In this document: piece after piece, positions 24,858-36,702 of the stretch | Layout: every line of letters starts with the position of its first letter | Position numbering within the stretch: position 1 is the stretch's first letter | NCBI RefSeq assembly: GCF_902506145.1 | Contig: NZ_LR733544.1 | Span: forward strand, 41,848-105,847 | Reading direction: 5' to 3' | DNA from: Burkholderia sp. 8Y | GTDB taxonomy: Bacteria; Pseudomonadota; Gammaproteobacteria; Burkholderiales; Burkholderiaceae | Length of the DNA: 64,000 nucleotides | Translations under genes and position numbers: made by a program | Notes under the pieces: model-generated | What the model was told of the DNA's origin: nothing | Database searches by the model: none | Seen by the model: the letters and a program-made list of their open reading frames with translations, nothing else

Positions 24858-25798
24858 GACGACTTTCCGATCGGAGGGGCGGCCACCTTCGGAGGGCAGT
24901 CGAAGCCGGTCCGCTCCCGGCGGATCACTTCAACATCCGCGCGGTTCGCCCGCACGAGAACGTCTCGCGACCCGTTTGTTTCGTCAAAGAGCCGAACGTA
25001 GGAACTGCCGCCCACGCCATGCCACACGGCGCGGGCATCGCGCGTCCCCCACTTATCAGTGGTCGGAAGCTTGCAGAACTGCACCTTCACTCCGCTCGCC
25101 GTCGCGATCGCAGCCAACTGCGTGTGTTCAGCGTCGGAGAAGACTACGACTTGACCCGGCGCCGAGCGCACGCCGAGATTGACCATTGCCAGATTTAACA
25201 AAGCGGGGCGGGTTGCTACGAGCAAACCGAAGACCGTCATCGAGAGAAAACTCACGGTCAGGCGAATGCTGGGTCGCTGTGCCGTGGTCGTGGGGACGAT
25301 GAGCAGGAGGATCCCGCCGATTAGGCCAGCAGCCGCGAAAAACAACAACGTCGCGTGCATGCGCGCATCGGGCGATTGGTCTTTCAGAAGAACCAACGTG
25401 GAGCCAAACGCGAGCGTAGCAATCAACGACATGAAGACTGTTGCCCCGTTATCGACTGCGCGATGAAGCAAAGCTGCCGGCGGCTTCCCGCGCCGCTTGA
25501 GGCGGAAGTTGTTTGCGACGACGAAAAGCTTAAGCGCCCACAATGCCGCGAAGACACCGAAGCCGATTCCAATCAGCGCAATGCAGGTGAATGAGAACGC
25601 GGCGGAGGCGAGAAAGAAGGCATCGCCGAGCGACAAGCCCTCGGGCACGATGCTTTCGAAATAGCAGTAGGCGATCAACACAGCACCGCCGAGGAGGAGG
25701 ACCGCTTTCCACGCGGTCGCGAAGGATGCTTGAATGACGTCGATGAGCGACTTGATCAGTTTCATCGCGTCGACGGGCTCTTTCTTGTTGGGCTCCAT
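24854..25798 (-). CDS. Inner-membrane protein of unknown function
   Basis: 314 residues from ATG 25798 (GAGGT upstream). At least five hydrophobic segments: AVLLLGGAVLIAYCYF, FSFTCIALIGIGFGVFAALW, TVFMSLIATLAFGSTLVLL, LLFFAAAGLIGGILLLIV and LTVSFLSMTVFGLLVA. The last 100 residues are soluble and may form a small domain. No family recognised. It is coupled to the 60-aa gene downstream, and a DUF2726 gene follows upstream on the same strand. Confidence 0.75.
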   Translation of the reverse strand: MEPNKKEPVDAMKLIKSLIDVIQASFATAWKAVLLLGGAVLIAYCYFESIVPEGLSLGDAFFLASAAFSFTCIALIGIGFGVFAALWALKLFVVANNFRLKRRGKPPAALLHRAVDNGATVFMSLIATLAFGSTLVLLKDQSPDARMHATLLFFAAAGLIGGILLLIVPTTTAQRPSIRLTVSFLSMTVFGLLVATRPALLNLAMVNLGVRSAPGQVVVFSDAEHTQLAAIATASGVKVQFCKLPTTDKWGTRDARAVWHGVGGSSYVRLFDETNGSRDVLVRANRADVEVIRRERTGFDCPPKVAAPPIGKSS

Positions 25799-25893
25799 GG
25801 GACCTCGCTTTGGTGACGATAGCGACGCGAGTTCGTTCGCGTCATAAACCAGCCTATCGACACCATCGCGAAGTCAAGGAACCTGCCGCCGCT

Positions 25894-26394
25894 TCACATC
25901 CGAGAGAAGAGAGAGGAAGCTTCCGTCGCTTGGACGCGCGTCTCCGAGGGGAATAACGCGGACCGGATACCGCTCTCGTCCGGCTTCGCCTTGGACTGGA
26001 AGCGGATTGTCCGGATGCCCGCGCTCGCGAGATGCGCGTCGCGCACGGCGTCACGCGCGGCGTCGTGCGTCCGGTCATCGAGCTCGACAACGGCGACGAG
26101 CGCAAGCTGTCTGTCGTAGACCGCGTAGTCCACCCGCTTTTGCGAGATCCGTCGAAAGTCGATGGTGCGCTGCTTTCCGTTGGAGATCGGCTGGATGAGC
26201 GCTGACATCGCGACTTGCGGGAAGATCAACGCCTCGGGAAGCGCGCGACGAAGCCGCTCGAAGAACTCCTTCTCGTTGGCGGTCAGCAGGGGAACAGCCC
26301 TATATCGGGGCTTCGCGGCGACCTTGCTGGCAATGATTGCAACGATGCCAACCAATAGGGCGATGACTACGACTGGCGCGATGTGGCTTTGCAT
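25894..26394 (-). CDS. DUF2726-domain protein with N-terminal membrane anchor
   Basis: 166 residues. An N-terminal segment (VVVIALLVGIVAIIAS) anchors it in the membrane. The rest matches DUF2726: NEKEFFERLRRALPEALIFP, ISQKRVDYAVYD, and VAVVELDDRTHD. This pattern is distantly related to restriction-endonuclease-like folds, with the D of VDYAVYD and E-L-D-D as possible active-site residues. Its substrate is not known. ATG 26394 follows GAGGGA. Confidence 0.85.
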   Translation of the reverse strand: MQSHIAPVVVIALLVGIVAIIASKVAAKPRYRAVPLLTANEKEFFERLRRALPEALIFPQVAMSALIQPISNGKQRTIDFRRISQKRVDYAVYDRQLALVAVVELDDRTHDAARDAVRDAHLASAGIRTIRFQSKAKPDESGIRSALFPSETRVQATEASSLFSRM

Positions 26395-26487
26395 GGTCCC
26401 TCGATGCGGTTATAGGTCGCGCACGGCAAGCAAAAGGCCGGAAGCTGTGTGCCTCGCTGAAAGCCGTTTAATTTGCCGAGACGGCTC

Positions 26488-27642
26488 TTATAGGACGGCG
26501 GGCGGACGAATGCCGCCACGGTTCAGCCCCTGCGCCTTCGTTGTGCTTGCAGCCTTGGTGGTGAACGACCAGGTGAGATCGAGCGGACTCGTCTGCGTTC
26601 CGGTCACGCCCATCGCGGTTAGAACGCCGACGACATGCACGTTGTACGTTGAACTCGCGTTGAGCGGCTTGAAGGGAACGCACATCGCGGCGTCCGTCAG
26701 CCCGGTATCGTTGGCTGAAGTCTGAAGCTGACACGGCACGGCATTCCCGCCGCTGTCCGTGACCGCATAGCTCACGGAACTCAACTTGGAAAACATGCTC
26801 CCCTGAATGGTGATCGGATACCCGGTGTACGTCTGGTTGTACTGCGGGGCGGAGGCGAAGGGGCTTGGGATCTCGTTGACATACCAATCAGTCGGAACGT
26901 CCGTCTCGTTCGGGTACGGATAAGCGATGACTTGCGTGCCGCTGAGGGCCGAGGTCTGATCGCCGAAGTCGATGTTAAACGCCCCCCACGTCGAGCTGGA
27001 GGCGCTACCCACCCCCATACTGGCGAAATTGTCGAGCATGATGACTCGGTGATACGGCGCGTCGAACAGGCCCCTGACGCCCACCAGAGAGTCGGTGAAT
27101 GCGCGTGCATCACCGGCAGACGTTACCTCGCCCCAAGTCGAATAGCTGCCTTGCGCTGAGATGCGGACTCCCGGGGATGCACCGGTAAATCCGGCCAATC
27201 CAGCCGTCTCGTTGTGGCTCAAGATCGAGTTGTCGGCAAGATAAACAGCATGGTTTTGCGACGACGTCGTCAGCCCCTTATCGACTGAGAGCGCGATCGT
27301 GTAACCGACGTTATGCCGCATGGCGTTCAGGTACGCAACACTGTCGGCGATGGGGTCTCCCGTGGCCGCAACGCTCTGCGCCGTGGATGCGGGTGGCAGG
27401 AAGCTCGCTTTCTGCGACGCGGCTGGCGTGCCACTCTGGCTCCCTGTGTTGTTTGAGCCTCCGGTGCCGTTCGAGCTTCCAGTGCTGTTCGAATCGGAGG
27501 AACCCGAGCCGCCGCCGCATGCGGCAAGCACGGCGACGGTCAAGGCCGTCAAGGCAGAAAGGCGGATGGACGGCAATGCAGCGGACGACTGTTTCAAACC
27601 AGACCTCGTTATGTTCGTGGACGCCTGAGCAGGCGTTTTCAT
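26488..27642 (-). CDS. CAP-domain (SCP-like) lipoprotein
   Basis: 384 residues. A long N-region leads into a lipobox LAACGG at about residues 40-45, followed by a Ser/Gly/Asn-rich linker. A CAP/SCP domain spans about 105-235: VAYLNAMRHNVGY, QNHAVYLADN, LSHNETAG and PYHRVIMLDN supply the typical His and Glu residues. The C-terminal 130 residues resemble an Ig-like module. CAP proteins are secreted or surface proteins of varied activity; the specific function is unknown. Confidence 0.85.
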   Translation of the reverse strand: MKTPAQASTNITRSGLKQSSAALPSIRLSALTALTVAVLAACGGGSGSSDSNSTGSSNGTGGSNNTGSQSGTPAASQKASFLPPASTAQSVAATGDPIADSVAYLNAMRHNVGYTIALSVDKGLTTSSQNHAVYLADNSILSHNETAGLAGFTGASPGVRISAQGSYSTWGEVTSAGDARAFTDSLVGVRGLFDAPYHRVIMLDNFASMGVGSASSSTWGAFNIDFGDQTSALSGTQVIAYPYPNETDVPTDWYVNEIPSPFASAPQYNQTYTGYPITIQGSMFSKLSSVSYAVTDSGGNAVPCQLQTSANDTGLTDAAMCVPFKPLNASSTYNVHVVGVLTAMGVTGTQTSPLDLTWSFTTKAASTTKAQGLNRGGIRPPAVL

Positions 27643-27896
27643 CGTTTTTTTCTATTCACCGACCCGCCATCGACGAGCCGGTCATTACAAACCAGTGTTG
27701 TCCGAGAAGCGTCTTGTCAAGGCAGCGGAATAGCGCACCGAACTGGCGCGTTGCGGCCCACTGCGTGGCGCGCAAGCCTGCCCGGAACAGCAGGAGCATG
27801 GTGAACAGAAAGCAGCTTCTTGCGCAGCCGAAAGCGGAGGTTTTTCGCGCGCCTTTCGCTGAGAGCTGACGATCCCCGGCGACGTATCGTTTTGCT
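27643..27896. other. Intergenic region upstream of the toxin-antitoxin promoter
   Basis: About 250 bases. A minus-strand frame at 27717-27899 encodes a very basic 60-residue peptide, but it lacks a ribosome-binding site and I do not accept it as a gene. Confidence 0.4.
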
Positions 27897-27963
27897 CATT
27901 TGATGGTTACGTTGACATCAAATGGGCAAGTTGCCATAATGGGCGTATGGTCATACCCATTTG
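27897..27963 (+). promoter_or_regulatory. Promoter embedded in operator palindromes of the RES-Xre operon
   Basis: TTGACA (27912-27917), a 17-base spacer and CATAAT (27935-27940) form a near-consensus sigma-70 promoter. It is wrapped by a perfect palindrome, CATTTGATG at 27897-27905 and CATCAAATG at 27916-27924, and a second near-palindrome, ATGGGCGTATG/CATACCCAT at 27939-27960. The half-site CCCATTTG appears at 27956-27963 and in reverse at 27919-27926. The layout is typical for autorepression by the antitoxin, or by the antitoxin-toxin complex. Confidence 0.75.
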
Positions 27964-27972
27964 GAGACTGTG

Positions 27973-28428
27973 ATGCCTGCAACTCGATCCTCAACCAACA
28001 AGGCCACGCCAAGCGGCGCACGGGCTTCGCGGCTGGCCGCGTTTATTCAGCTCGACCCGATAGCCCAAAGCCGCGAGATCCGGCTGGGCCTGGAGCCGAA
28101 CATCATCGGTCTTGTCGCTTCTGAGGTCTTGAACACCAGCATCCAATCGTTGCTTGCAAGCCTGCGTATTCCGTCCAGCACTGTGACGCGAAAGCTTGCC
28201 GCTGGCGACCGCCTGAGTAGCGGAGAGTCTGATCGCGTGTCGAGAGTCATCCTGATCCACGCGCACGCCGCTGACGTATTTGAAAGCGGCGAGCTTGCTG
28301 CAAAATGGATGCAGACTCCCCACGCGGAATTGGGCGGCGAAAGTCCCGTCTCGATGCTAGACACGCAGGCCGGGTACGATGAAGTGCAGAGAATCCTCCA
28401 GCGGATTGAGTTCGGCGTCGGTGTATGA
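27973..28428 (+). CDS. Xre/MbcA/ParS-type antitoxin
   Basis: 151 residues from ATG 27973 (TTGGAG upstream). A helical DNA-binding part covers residues 40-95 (LASLRIPSSTVTRKLAAGD). The C-terminal toxin-binding domain has PVSMLDTQAGYDEVQRILQR ending in IEFGV, the signature of DUF2384/MbcA-ParS antitoxins. It neutralises the RES toxin encoded next, with which it overlaps (ATGA at 28425-28428), and most likely represses their promoter through the palindromes at 27897-27963. Confidence 0.93.
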   Translation: MPATRSSTNKATPSGARASRLAAFIQLDPIAQSREIRLGLEPNIIGLVASEVLNTSIQSLLASLRIPSSTVTRKLAAGDRLSSGESDRVSRVILIHAHAADVFESGELAAKWMQTPHAELGGESPVSMLDTQAGYDEVQRILQRIEFGVGV

Positions 28429-28892
28429 GGCTCTTCCGTTTGGCCAAGGATAAGCCCGGAAAATATCGCGCTGACGATCTGAGCGGCAATGGCGCTGCAA
28501 TAGCTGGCGGACGCTGGAATCCGGTCGGAATGCCCGCCCTGTACACGAGTCTAAATGCGGCAACGGCGGTCCTTGAGGTGCGTGTGCACGCGTCGGGCAT
28601 TCCTCCGGCGGGAAACCTCTTTCTCGTGGAGCTAGAAGTCCCCGATCATCTGGTTGACGAAGGCTACGAACCAGTTCTGCCGGCAGACTGGACTGCATTG
28701 CCAATACCTGCGTCTACCGTTGACGTCGGCCGCCATTGGCTTATGGAAGGAACGTCGGTCGCGATGAAAGTGCCTTCTGTCGTGTGTCCGGCCGACTGGA
28801 ACCTTATCCTCAACCCTCTTCACAGCGACTACCGCGAACTGAAAGTCATTCGTCAAGAGGCGTTTGGACTCGATCCGCGACTGTTTTGCTGA
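28425..28892 (+). CDS. RES-domain toxin (NAD+-degrading)
   Basis: 155 residues. The RES pattern is clear: RLAKDKPGKYRADDLSGNGA, GGRWNPVGMPALYTS, ATAVLEVRVH with the conserved Glu, and a C-terminal DWNLILNPLHSDY. RES toxins break down NAD+ and stop growth until the antitoxin returns. It overlaps the antitoxin gene by four bases and is translated with it. Confidence 0.94.
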   Translation: MRLFRLAKDKPGKYRADDLSGNGAAIAGGRWNPVGMPALYTSLNAATAVLEVRVHASGIPPAGNLFLVELEVPDHLVDEGYEPVLPADWTALPIPASTVDVGRHWLMEGTSVAMKVPSVVCPADWNLILNPLHSDYRELKVIRQEAFGLDPRLFC

Positions 28893-28914
28893 ACGCAATG
28901 GGAAACATGACGCC

Positions 28915-29202
28915 ATGGATAACCGCGACGCTTATGCCCGTCTCGTCGAGGAGCTTGGACAGCTCTTGGTTGACCATATCGAGCGGCATCACCCCGAGGC
29001 TTCGCGGTTCGCTGCGATCAAGGCGTTAGGTGCGGCAGCGAAAGCGCTTGCGATGATATATGGCCCGTCCATCGTGCCGCCTAAGAGCCACGACGAGCAA
29101 CTGGAGTTGGCCTATAGGATTTTGCAGGCCGGCTTCGCAGAAAACGTCGATGTGACAGCGAAGCGCCTCGCGAATGACGAAGGACGACAGGGCGACACCT
29201 GA
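28915..29202 (+). CDS. Hypothetical protein downstream of the RES toxin
   Basis: 95 residues from ATG 28915 (MDNRDAYARLVEELGQLLVD); the frame is open to 28864, overlapping the toxin's end. The protein is helical with no membrane segment. It begins 22 bases after the toxin stop and could be a third gene of the operon. No family recognised. Confidence 0.6.
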   Translation: MDNRDAYARLVEELGQLLVDHIERHHPEASRFAAIKALGAAAKALAMIYGPSIVPPKSHDEQLELAYRILQAGFAENVDVTAKRLANDEGRQGDT

Positions 29203-29240
29203 CGCGAACTTTGCGTCTGTCAGATAGGAACCGCTGCCTA

Positions 29241-29591
29241 ATGCAGGTTGATAAAAGCAGTTTTACGAAAGCCCAATGGGAGGCGATCGCAGTCTACGTT
29301 GAGGCACGCAAGCGAAAGAGGCGGTTCTACATGAAGGCCGGTGCTGCAGCCGTCCTCGGATGCAGCGCAGCTTTGATGAGCCGTTCAATGATGCAAGACG
29401 GGACGCTCGACGTACCCGCCTCTCTGCAATGGCTGCAGCTCGCCTTGCCTATCGTCCTGCTAATTGTGCTCGCGGTCGGAGCCGCCGCCGTTCGTGGAGC
29501 GGTCGCGGCAAGTCGAACCGACCTTCTCCGCAGCGGCGTTCCAAAGAGCCTTGTTGCAGACTTCGAGAAGTACCCCACGAACAAGTTTTAG
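29241..29591 (+). CDS. Small membrane protein
   Basis: 116 residues from ATG 29241. Two hydrophobic segments, AGAAAVLGCSAALM and LQLALPIVLLIVLAVGAAAV, are separated by about 20 residues; the flanks are charged. No family recognised. It lies on the same strand as the toxin-antitoxin operon, 38 bases after the 95-aa gene. Confidence 0.6.
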   Translation: MQVDKSSFTKAQWEAIAVYVEARKRKRRFYMKAGAAAVLGCSAALMSRSMMQDGTLDVPASLQWLQLALPIVLLIVLAVGAAAVRGAVAASRTDLLRSGVPKSLVADFEKYPTNKF

Positions 29592-29687
29592 TAATGCCGC
29601 AATGTGCCCCTTCGGTACCGGCACCCGGCGTCGCGTGGGTTTCTTTGCGAAAGATCAGTCGCTCCTTCGCATAAGGAAGAATTGAAA

Positions 29688-29879
29688 ATGGTCGGCCGTC
29701 TTTTACTTCTGTTGGCCGCACTTTCGGCGGTTTGCTGCTTGACGGCTTGTAACACGGTGGCCGAGTTCGCACCGAATCTGCGAACGCGGTCAAACGCGTG
29801 CTCTAAATTCCGTTCGAGGGGAAAGGGAGTGCCGATTAGAAGGTGCTTCATGTTCGAGGTCCGCGAGTTTCTCGGCTGA
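29688..29879 (+). CDS. Entericidin-like small lipoprotein, C-terminus possibly frameshifted
   Basis: 63 residues from ATG 29688 (GGAAG upstream). The signal LLLLLAALSAVCCLTACNTV with lipobox LTAC resembles entericidin-type lipoproteins, which end about 20-25 residues later. Here the frame instead continues through a basic, Cys-containing tail. In the +1 frame the DNA reads ESANAVKRVL and stops at 29806, which looks like a normal entericidin end. A one-base shift near 29765-29785 would restore it. Confidence 0.5.
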   Translation: MVGRLLLLLAALSAVCCLTACNTVAEFAPNLRTRSNACSKFRSRGKGVPIRRCFMFEVREFLG

Positions 29880-30174
29880 CCGATATTGCGAGCTCCCGCA
29901 AACCCACAGAACGGAAGGGGCGAAGGCACAATAATGGCCCGCTCCCGGAAGCTGTAGGCAATCCTAGTGTCCAGTCTGCACCATTACGGAGCGTTGTCTA
30001 TCCCGGTTCCGGAGGTGCGCCGCTCACGCGCGGTGGGTGTTACGTCGGTATGCTGCGTTCGTCCCAAAGAAGGGATGGCTGGCTTCAAGCCTACTCATAA
30101 GCTGGGTTGCCAGTCGGCGTCCAGTCTCCTACACTGAACTTGCTTGCAGTCCGACAACGCAAAAAGAGCGAGAG

Positions 30175-31305
30175 ATGAGACTAAGAATCGGAACATCGAT
30201 ATATGCGATTGTTTTCTTGCTCACCATTTTCAGCACACCGGTACGTGCTCAACAAGACCTGTCGAACCAATGCCGAATCGCCTTCGACAAGAATGTGGCT
30301 GACATCGACTTTAGCGACAAGGAGGAGTCCCTAAACGCCGCAGGCTACAGTCTGCTTTGCGACGACAAAGGGGAAAAGAAGACATTCAATGCAAGTTTCG
30401 ACTTGAAGGGTGTTGAAGATGCGATCCCTTGGTTTGCAAAGGGCGGGGGCGGGAGCACTGAGGACAAGCAAGAGCACTTTTGCAACGCCGGCTATAACAA
30501 TAACCAGTTCAAATCTAAGAACATCCAGTTCCACAAGACAGTAATGACGTCGAATTTGAATGCCATGCTTTCATGTTTTGCGATGGCATCAGGCGGCATG
30601 CTTATCACGCACACCTATTCGAAACCAGACCTCATCAACATCGACCTAACATTCGGCAGCAAATTCGGAAACGGGGTGCTCGAGAACGTCGCCTACAACA
30701 AGCGCGACGTCAAGTGCAGCACTAAGGATTTTAGCGATGACGGGACGCCGCAAGACATCGGTAGCGACACGCCTCGGAAGACCTTCGACAAAGATGTCTC
30801 AATAGAATGTCATCGACTGCCCGTCAAAGAGAAAGGCAAAGAGTATTTTCGTCAGGCGTCTATCACAGTGAGCGTCTTTGCGTCTAACGTCAAGGTGCCT
30901 TACTCTATTTATCTCGAACCTGATCAGCGATGGGGAATCGAGCTGCGAAGCAACTATGACGAAGCGCTGCGACAGTTGAAAGAAGAATTGGGCGATTCGA
31001 ATCAAAGCTTGCTCGTTTCCCAAAGCCAGTACAAAGATGCGCAAGCCCATCTGCAAGGCGCGCAGGTGGTTAAGGCCGAACTGTTCTATGTCGGGGAGAG
31101 CGACAATGTTAATCCTGTCGCACAGCACGTCCACTGCGGTGCGGACCACAGCTTTGCGGGAACGCTAGCACAAGCAGACAAGTGGGGGAAAGATAATTGC
31201 CCCGCTGGGACAATTTCGCTGTTGATGCGACCTTCGCAGAAGGCCGACGCCGAGGGCAACATGTGTGGATACCATTTTTTCCTCAATACATGCCTGAAGA
31301 AGTAA
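30175..31305 (+). CDS. Secreted protein of unknown function, lower-GC gene
   Basis: 376 residues from ATG 30175. Signal peptide of about 25 residues ending at VRA. The mature protein is Asn/Lys-rich and has paired cysteines (about nine or ten in all), consistent with disulphides in the periplasm or outside. No domain recognised. Base composition and codon use are visibly more AT-rich than in the neighbours, which suggests horizontal acquisition. Confidence 0.75.
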   Translation: MRLRIGTSIYAIVFLLTIFSTPVRAQQDLSNQCRIAFDKNVADIDFSDKEESLNAAGYSLLCDDKGEKKTFNASFDLKGVEDAIPWFAKGGGGSTEDKQEHFCNAGYNNNQFKSKNIQFHKTVMTSNLNAMLSCFAMASGGMLITHTYSKPDLINIDLTFGSKFGNGVLENVAYNKRDVKCSTKDFSDDGTPQDIGSDTPRKTFDKDVSIECHRLPVKEKGKEYFRQASITVSVFASNVKVPYSIYLEPDQRWGIELRSNYDEALRQLKEELGDSNQSLLVSQSQYKDAQAHLQGAQVVKAELFYVGESDNVNPVAQHVHCGADHSFAGTLAQADKWGKDNCPAGTISLLMRPSQKADAEGNMCGYHFFLNTCLKK

Positions 31306-31425
31306 GGCGGGATGCGGTCGCTGACGTTCCGGTTCCATCGGCAGCATTGGAAACGGTTTGGATGTTCGCCGATTCTCGGCTGCTAGAGCGACGCGATCAT
31401 GCATGTGGAGCTGACCGCTGGAATG

Positions 31426-34569
<3,144 letters not shown>

Positions 34570-34573
34570 CGCA

Positions 34574-36040
34574 TCACCCGAACAGGCCGTGCAAGAACCA
34601 GCGAGGGTCCTCGTCGTCGCGGCTGCCGACGCGCTCGCGGTAGATCCAGTAGCAGGTGTGGTCGTCGGCTTCCGCGACGAAGTAGTCGCGTGTGACGAGC
34701 TCGCCGCCCCACCAACCGGCTTCGACCCGCTCGCCGGGGGAGACCGTGCGCAGCGGACTGCCGTAGAACGGACGGTGCTGGCGCGTCATCAACTGGACAG
34801 GCGTCTCAAGCAGCCAAGACGGACGCGGTTGATCGCCGGGCAGTGCGCAGCCTTTGATGTCGCTCGTGACCGGTACCCAGTTCGCGACGATCTCCGGCCG
34901 ATGGTCAGCGACGGGCGCTGCGCGCAACACGTTCTCGTGGCCAAGGCGCGCGACGAGCAATTCCATCAACCGGTTATGGTCGGCGGCACTGCCGCCCGGC
35001 TCCGGAAAGAGGGTATCGGAAGGCGGTGCCGCCGCTTCAACGTCATTCACTTCGACGCGCACGGCGATGACCGCGGCCGCCAGTTCGACGCGGCCGAGCC
35101 GCTCCTTCAGCAATCGCGTCAGGTGCTCTTCGTGCCACGTCGGCTCTGCGAGCGCGACGTCAATCTTCGTTGGAGGCAACGCCGCGCGCCCGCGTTCGTG
35201 CTCGAGCTCAATCGAGAAGCGGGTGAGCGCCAACTGCTTGCTGGCAAGCCAGCCGGTCAATTGGACGATGAGCCGTCGCGCCACAAAGAGGACGGCTTCG
35301 GCGTGCTCGACGCGGTCCGGCAATTCGATGCGTGCATTGAAGGAGGGCGGCGTCTGGACCCATTCGTACAGTTCTGGCGCTTCGCCGACCGCGCGATCGA
35401 GCGTGTCGAGAAGCGCCACACCGCAGCGTTTCTTGAGGCCCGCGCGCGGCAAGCGCCGCAGGTCGGCGACGCTCGTGCATCCGAGACCTTCAAACCAGTC
35501 GGCGTAGCGCCGGGCTTCCAGCACCAGCAAGGCAGGCAAGCGAGGCAACTGGCGCATCAACGAGCGAATGGACAGGCGGTGGCCGCCGCGATAGCGCGCC
35601 ATCAGCCACGCGCTCTGGCCGGTGGGCGCGACGCTCATTCGAACGGTAAAGCCGAACGCGGCGAGCGAGGCGCGGATCGCGCGGCGCAGTGCGCGCACGC
35701 CACCAAACAGGCGCAAGCTCGCCGACACATCAACGAGAACGGTTTGCTCCTCAGCGATCGATACCTGCGGGCTGAACTGCATCAAGGCCGTGGCGACATC
35801 GGCGACGGCCTGCTGCTCCTTGAATTCGTCCTTGTCGTGGATGCGCGCGTCCGGCGCGAGCGTGAGGACGCCGCCCTTGCGCATGCCCATCCGGACACCG
35901 GCCTCGTGCGCCGCATGATCGAGTGCGACCACACGCTCATGGTCGAGCACAACCAAACCGGCCTCACTCGTGGACGACCAGTTCGGCTGGAAGACTTCTC
36001 GGCTGAGGTGCGGCAGATATACGCCGATCCACACTTGCAT
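34574..36040 (-). CDS. imuB: ImuB, Y-family polymerase-like mutasome subunit
   Basis: 488 residues beginning MQVWIGVYLPHLSREVF. Y-family layout without the catalytic acidic triad of true DinB enzymes: palm-like VDVSASLRLFGGVRALRRAI, thumb HhH YADWFEGLGCTSVADLRRLP and little finger. The long C-terminal part binds partners (beta clamp, DnaE2, ImuA). ImuB is thought to be an adaptor, not a polymerase. Its 5' end overlaps imuA by 77 bases, a marked overlap that couples their translation. Confidence 0.95.
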   Translation of the reverse strand: MQVWIGVYLPHLSREVFQPNWSSTSEAGLVVLDHERVVALDHAAHEAGVRMGMRKGGVLTLAPDARIHDKDEFKEQQAVADVATALMQFSPQVSIAEEQTVLVDVSASLRLFGGVRALRRAIRASLAAFGFTVRMSVAPTGQSAWLMARYRGGHRLSIRSLMRQLPRLPALLVLEARRYADWFEGLGCTSVADLRRLPRAGLKKRCGVALLDTLDRAVGEAPELYEWVQTPPSFNARIELPDRVEHAEAVLFVARRLIVQLTGWLASKQLALTRFSIELEHERGRAALPPTKIDVALAEPTWHEEHLTRLLKERLGRVELAAAVIAVRVEVNDVEAAAPPSDTLFPEPGGSAADHNRLMELLVARLGHENVLRAAPVADHRPEIVANWVPVTSDIKGCALPGDQPRPSWLLETPVQLMTRQHRPFYGSPLRTVSPGERVEAGWWGGELVTRDYFVAEADDHTCYWIYRERVGSRDDEDPRWFLHGLFG

Positions 36041-36671
36041 GGCGATTCAACAGGATAGGCGAATGGGTCAATCCAACGACAAGCGGCTCATCACGCGCAG
36101 GGCCGCGGCGCTTCACGAACTCCAATGAAACGCTGTCGCGCGCAGGGCGCACAGCAATGCGAAGCGGGGCAGGTGACGTATCGCTCGCTGCAGCGAGCGG
36201 CCGGACCATGAAGAACAACGACTCGCTCGTCTGCGCGGCGAGGTGCAGGCGGCGTAGCGCTTCCGGTCGCACATGCGTTTGCCAGAAGATCAGCGCGCCG
36301 AACGTTCCCGCACGAAGAATTTGCTCGCCAGCCCACAGCGCATCGGCGGTCTTGTTGGCGCGCACGACGTTGATCGACGTTTCAGGCAAACCCCAGTAGG
36401 CCGCTGCTTCGGGCTGGAAGCGGTGCGGTGGTTGGAGGAAGGCAATGCGCCGTTGGGCGATCGTCTTCAACGCAGGCAACAGCAATCGCATTTCGCCGAC
36501 GCCTGGCTGCTGTACCAGCAAATCGGTCAGTGCGCCCTTGGGCCAACCGCCGCCCGGCAATTCGCCCGCGAGGTTCTCGAAACCACACGGCACAACGTTC
36601 ACGCGTGCGGAGGCCAGTTGCGAGCCGCGCCAAATCGATGGGTGAATATCTTCGAGGGCTAACGCTCCCAT
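35964..36671 (-). CDS. imuA: ImuA, RecA-like mutasome subunit
   Basis: 235 residues. RecA/SulA-like core: GGGWPKGALTDLLVQQPGVGEMRLLLPAL, FLQPPHRFQPEAAAYWGL and WAGEQILRAGTFGALIFW. It lacks a full Walker A. ImuA is needed for DnaE2-dependent mutagenesis and helps place ImuB. It is the first gene of imuA-imuB-dnaE2 and has a LexA box 12 bases before its ATG. Confidence 0.93.
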   Translation of the reverse strand: MGALALEDIHPSIWRGSQLASARVNVVPCGFENLAGELPGGGWPKGALTDLLVQQPGVGEMRLLLPALKTIAQRRIAFLQPPHRFQPEAAAYWGLPETSINVVRANKTADALWAGEQILRAGTFGALIFWQTHVRPEALRRLHLAAQTSESLFFMVRPLAAASDTSPAPLRIAVRPARDSVSLEFVKRRGPARDEPLVVGLTHSPILLNRHASVDRRISAAPQPRSLPAELVVHE

Positions 36672-36682
36672 GTCGAACCCCG

Positions 36683-36702
36683 TACTGTATGTTTGTACAG
36701 TA
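36683..36702 (-). promoter_or_regulatory. LexA (SOS) box of imuA-imuB-dnaE2
   Basis: TACTGT-ATGTTTGT-ACAGTA fits the CTGT-N8-ACAG consensus exactly and is palindromic one base pair farther on both sides. It lies 12-31 bases upstream of the imuA start, where a bound LexA would block transcription. SOS induction would then release translesion synthesis. Confidence 0.92.

Noticed and set aside
27717..27899. 60-codon basic minus ORF upstream of the toxin-antitoxin operon
   Set aside because: No ribosome-binding site, overlaps the operator region, no recognisable sequence.
34589..36058. 489-codon + strand ORF antisense to imuB
   Set aside because: Arg/Gln/Asp-rich shadow frame typical of GC-rich DNA; imuB on the other strand has clear family motifs throughout.
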